From Acididesulfobacillus acetoxydans (GTDB lineage Bacteria; Bacillota; Desulfitobacteriia; Desulfitobacteriales; Desulfitobacteriaceae), in assembly GCF_900016645.1 (NCBI RefSeq), contig NZ_CDGJ01000019.1: a DNA stretch of 64,000 bases. The stretch is one strand, 5' to 3'. Shown in pieces: positions 62,924-64,000 of this stretch. Both the position numbers and the translations under genes were made by a program. The notes below the pieces were generated by a model. The model saw only the letters and a program-made list of their open reading frames with translations, did no database searches and was not told the origin of the DNA. The first letter of the stretch is position 1. Each line of letters starts with the position of its first letter.

Positions 62924-63388
62924 TCAGCGTAAGCCGAACGAGTTCACTACGATTTCCAGGCCGTTATGGCTCACTAAGGCATCATCTGCAAAAAGATCAT
63001 ATTCTAGACTAATACGTCCCCCCGCAACTGTCAAGTCATATTCCAATTTGGTTGTCAACACGCTCAGCCAAAGTGTTCCGAAAGACGTGACATATCTCCC
63101 CCGGTGCAAAATCCCCGGCTGAAATTCCTGTTTCAGCTCCGCCTTTCCCATGCGGTTTAAGACAATATGCTTTCCTTCGATGCGGAGGGAAGTTGTGACT
63201 CCCGCCATACCGGTGACTTCCGATTCGCGGTACAGCAAATAAAAGGCCCCCTGCCGCTCGTAAAACGCACCTGTTGTGACAAATTCCAGCGTATCTTTTT
63301 CTCCTTCAGAGAATCCCTGTGTTCCGACGACTCTAATCAAGACGTTCTTTTTGCCCGCTATCCTCCCGTCCGCATCCGAATTCTCCAC
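62924..63388 (-). CDS. DUF1934 family protein
   Basis: 154 residues, a small beta-barrel protein (NVLIRVVGTQGFSEGEKDTLEFVTTGAFYERQGAFYLLYRESE...). DUF1934 proteins lie directly before argS in many Firmicutes (B. subtilis YwiB). Calycin-like fold; function unknown. GTG start with AAAGGAGG 5 nt upstream. Its 3' end contains the ACTCGTTCGGCT motif shared with two non-coding sites. Confidence 0.88.
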   Translation of the reverse strand: MENSDADGRIAGKKNVLIRVVGTQGFSEGEKDTLEFVTTGAFYERQGAFYLLYRESEVTGMAGVTTSLRIEGKHIVLNRMGKAELKQEFQPGILHRGRYVTSFGTLWLSVLTTKLEYDLTVAGGRISLEYDLFADDALVSHNGLEIVVNSFGLR

Positions 63389-63513
63389 ATGCCCCTCCTT
63401 TCCAAGCCCTCTCCCCGCACCGGGGCCTGCGGGCCCGACTTAGCCAATTCCGGCTGCCGCTTACTAAATAATCGGGTAGGAGGCTGGTCATTAATTGGCC
63501 AGCCGACCTCCCA

Positions 63514-63547
63514 CAGCACCGTACGTACCGTTCGGTATACGGCGCCT
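63514..63547 (-). ncRNA. Group II intron domain V
   Basis: Minus strand GCGCCGTA / TACGGTGC stem, then TACC-GAAC-GGTA cap with a 2-nt bulge on the 3' side. This is the catalytic hairpin layout of about 34 nt. Domain VI (GGCTGGCCA/TGACCAGCC) follows. Confidence 0.8.
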
Positions 63548-63561
63548 CCAAAGTTTACACG

Positions 63562-64000
63562 TTATTTGGCAGAGTAGCATTGACTAAAACTGGGGTATCC
63601 TGCGCGTTCGATGCGTTTGTTGGATAAGGACATTGTCAAAATGTGGCTATGGGCTACTCGCCAATAGCCCTTTCTTGTGTTTGCCCACATCCATGCTTGC
63701 TCCTTCTTGATGCCAAGCTTCTGCAAGTTCGCGTATCGTGTGCGTACTCTCTTCCATCGTTTCCATGTGACCATCCGAATTCGACTTCGTAGCCATTCGT
63801 CCATCTTTCCGAGTAACGCTTTGGCGTCTGCCAGTTTAAAGTAATTGGTCCATCCTCGGATGATGTAATTGAGTTTTGCCTTTCTCTCCTCGATTCCCAT
63901 CCCGTTGCTCCGTCCGGTGACTTTCCGGATCTTGTCCTTTAGCTTCAGGATGCTTTTCGGGTGGATTCTCAGTCGTCCTCTTCCTTTGTGGATGTAGAAG
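63562..64000 (-). CDS. ltrA: Group II intron reverse transcriptase/maturase, C-terminal part
   Basis: The last 145 codons of the intron protein; the reverse-transcriptase part is beyond 64000. Visible: end of the thumb (FYIHKGRGRLRIHPKSILKLKDKIRKVTGRSNG) and the maturase X domain (LNYIIRGWTNYFKLADAKALLGKMDEWLRSRIRMVTWKRWK...GIKKEQAWMWANTRKGYWRVAHSHIL). It stops after ...GYPSFSQCYSAK with no HNH endonuclease domain, as in class C introns. Frame and stop are intact. Confidence 0.93.
   Translation of the reverse strand, partial: FYIHKGRGRLRIHPKSILKLKDKIRKVTGRSNGMGIEERKAKLNYIIRGWTNYFKLADAKALLGKMDEWLRSRIRMVTWKRWKRVRTRYANLQKLGIKKEQAWMWANTRKGYWRVAHSHILTMSLSNKRIERAGYPSFSQCYSAK

Larger units (their letters stand above)
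63471..64000 (-). mobile_element. Group II intron, 3' portion (likely group IIC)
   Basis: The 3' end of an intron whose 5' end is outside the window. It includes the maturase C-terminus, domain V (~63514-63547) and domain VI (~63483-63503), ending in CCTACCCGAT at 63471. In domain V the triad reads CGC (GCGCCGTAT) with the compensating GTGC on the other arm, the mark of group IIC. It lies 80 nt upstream of DUF1934 on the same strand. Confidence 0.8.

Overview
The window is a stretch of chromosome from a spore-forming, moderately GC-rich member of the Firmicutes, most like the clostridial or Peptococcaceae/Thermoanaerobacterales type. Evidence: sporulation genes (spoIID, spoIIID, a Spo0F-like regulator), SigI/RsgI, RNA polymerase delta, AGGAGG-type ribosome binding sites and many TTG/GTG starts. 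The gene order atpC-(ywmB)-murA-spoIID-spoIIID-mbl, ftsEX-ctpA-uvrBA and argS-rpoE-pyrG-alr-spo0F-fba-glpX-rpmE-prfA-prmC-ywlC-ywlE-rpiB-ywlG-glyA-upp is the Gram-positive backbone. I cannot name the species. 65 protein genes are supported; 63 are on the minus strand, so the natural reading direction is from 64000 down to 1.

Reading in that direction. 64000-62900: the 3' end of a group II intron (maturase end plus RNA domains V and VI), then a DUF1934 gene. 62750-51700: argS, rpoE (delta), pyrG, a FemAB-like transferase, alr, a Spo0F-like receiver, a zinc-ribbon protein, then the central-carbon genes fba, fsa/tal and glpX, then rpmE. 51500-41000: DUF1385, prfA-prmC-sua5, mntP, arginine phosphatase, rpiB, ywlG, glyA, upp, dCMP deaminase and wecB. 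40900-33700: the complete F-type ATP synthase operon (atpZ-atpI-B-E-F-H-A-G-D-C), with a proton-type c subunit.

33500-24200: ywmB-like gene, murA, spoIID, a small membrane protein where spoIIQ is often found, spoIIID, mbl, a TagA-type glycosyltransferase, then sigI-rsgI. RsgI carries a tetrapeptide-repeat tail and overlaps, tail to tail, a plus-strand GT4 glycosyltransferase. 24100-17000: fabZ, an O-antigen-ligase-like membrane protein, a small membrane protein, comFA, comFC, a zinc-ribbon protein, a cold-shock protein and long-form hpf. 16600-1: secA-prfB (with the programmed +1 frameshift intact), a split transketolase, ftsE-ftsX-ctpA, a plus-strand YvlD-like membrane protein, a low-complexity lipoprotein, uvrB-uvrA behind a LexA-like box, and the start of a HAD hydrolase.

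Almost everything is ordinary housekeeping DNA and I found no clear new defence, mobile or biosynthetic system. The items most worth a second look are non-coding or accessory: a 21/22-bp tandem array between argS and rpoE, a promoter-terminator arrangement before pyrG, structured repeats before argS that recur elsewhere, the odd RsgI C-terminus, the protein in the spoIIQ position, and readable LexA, SigH, SigE and SigI-type control sites.
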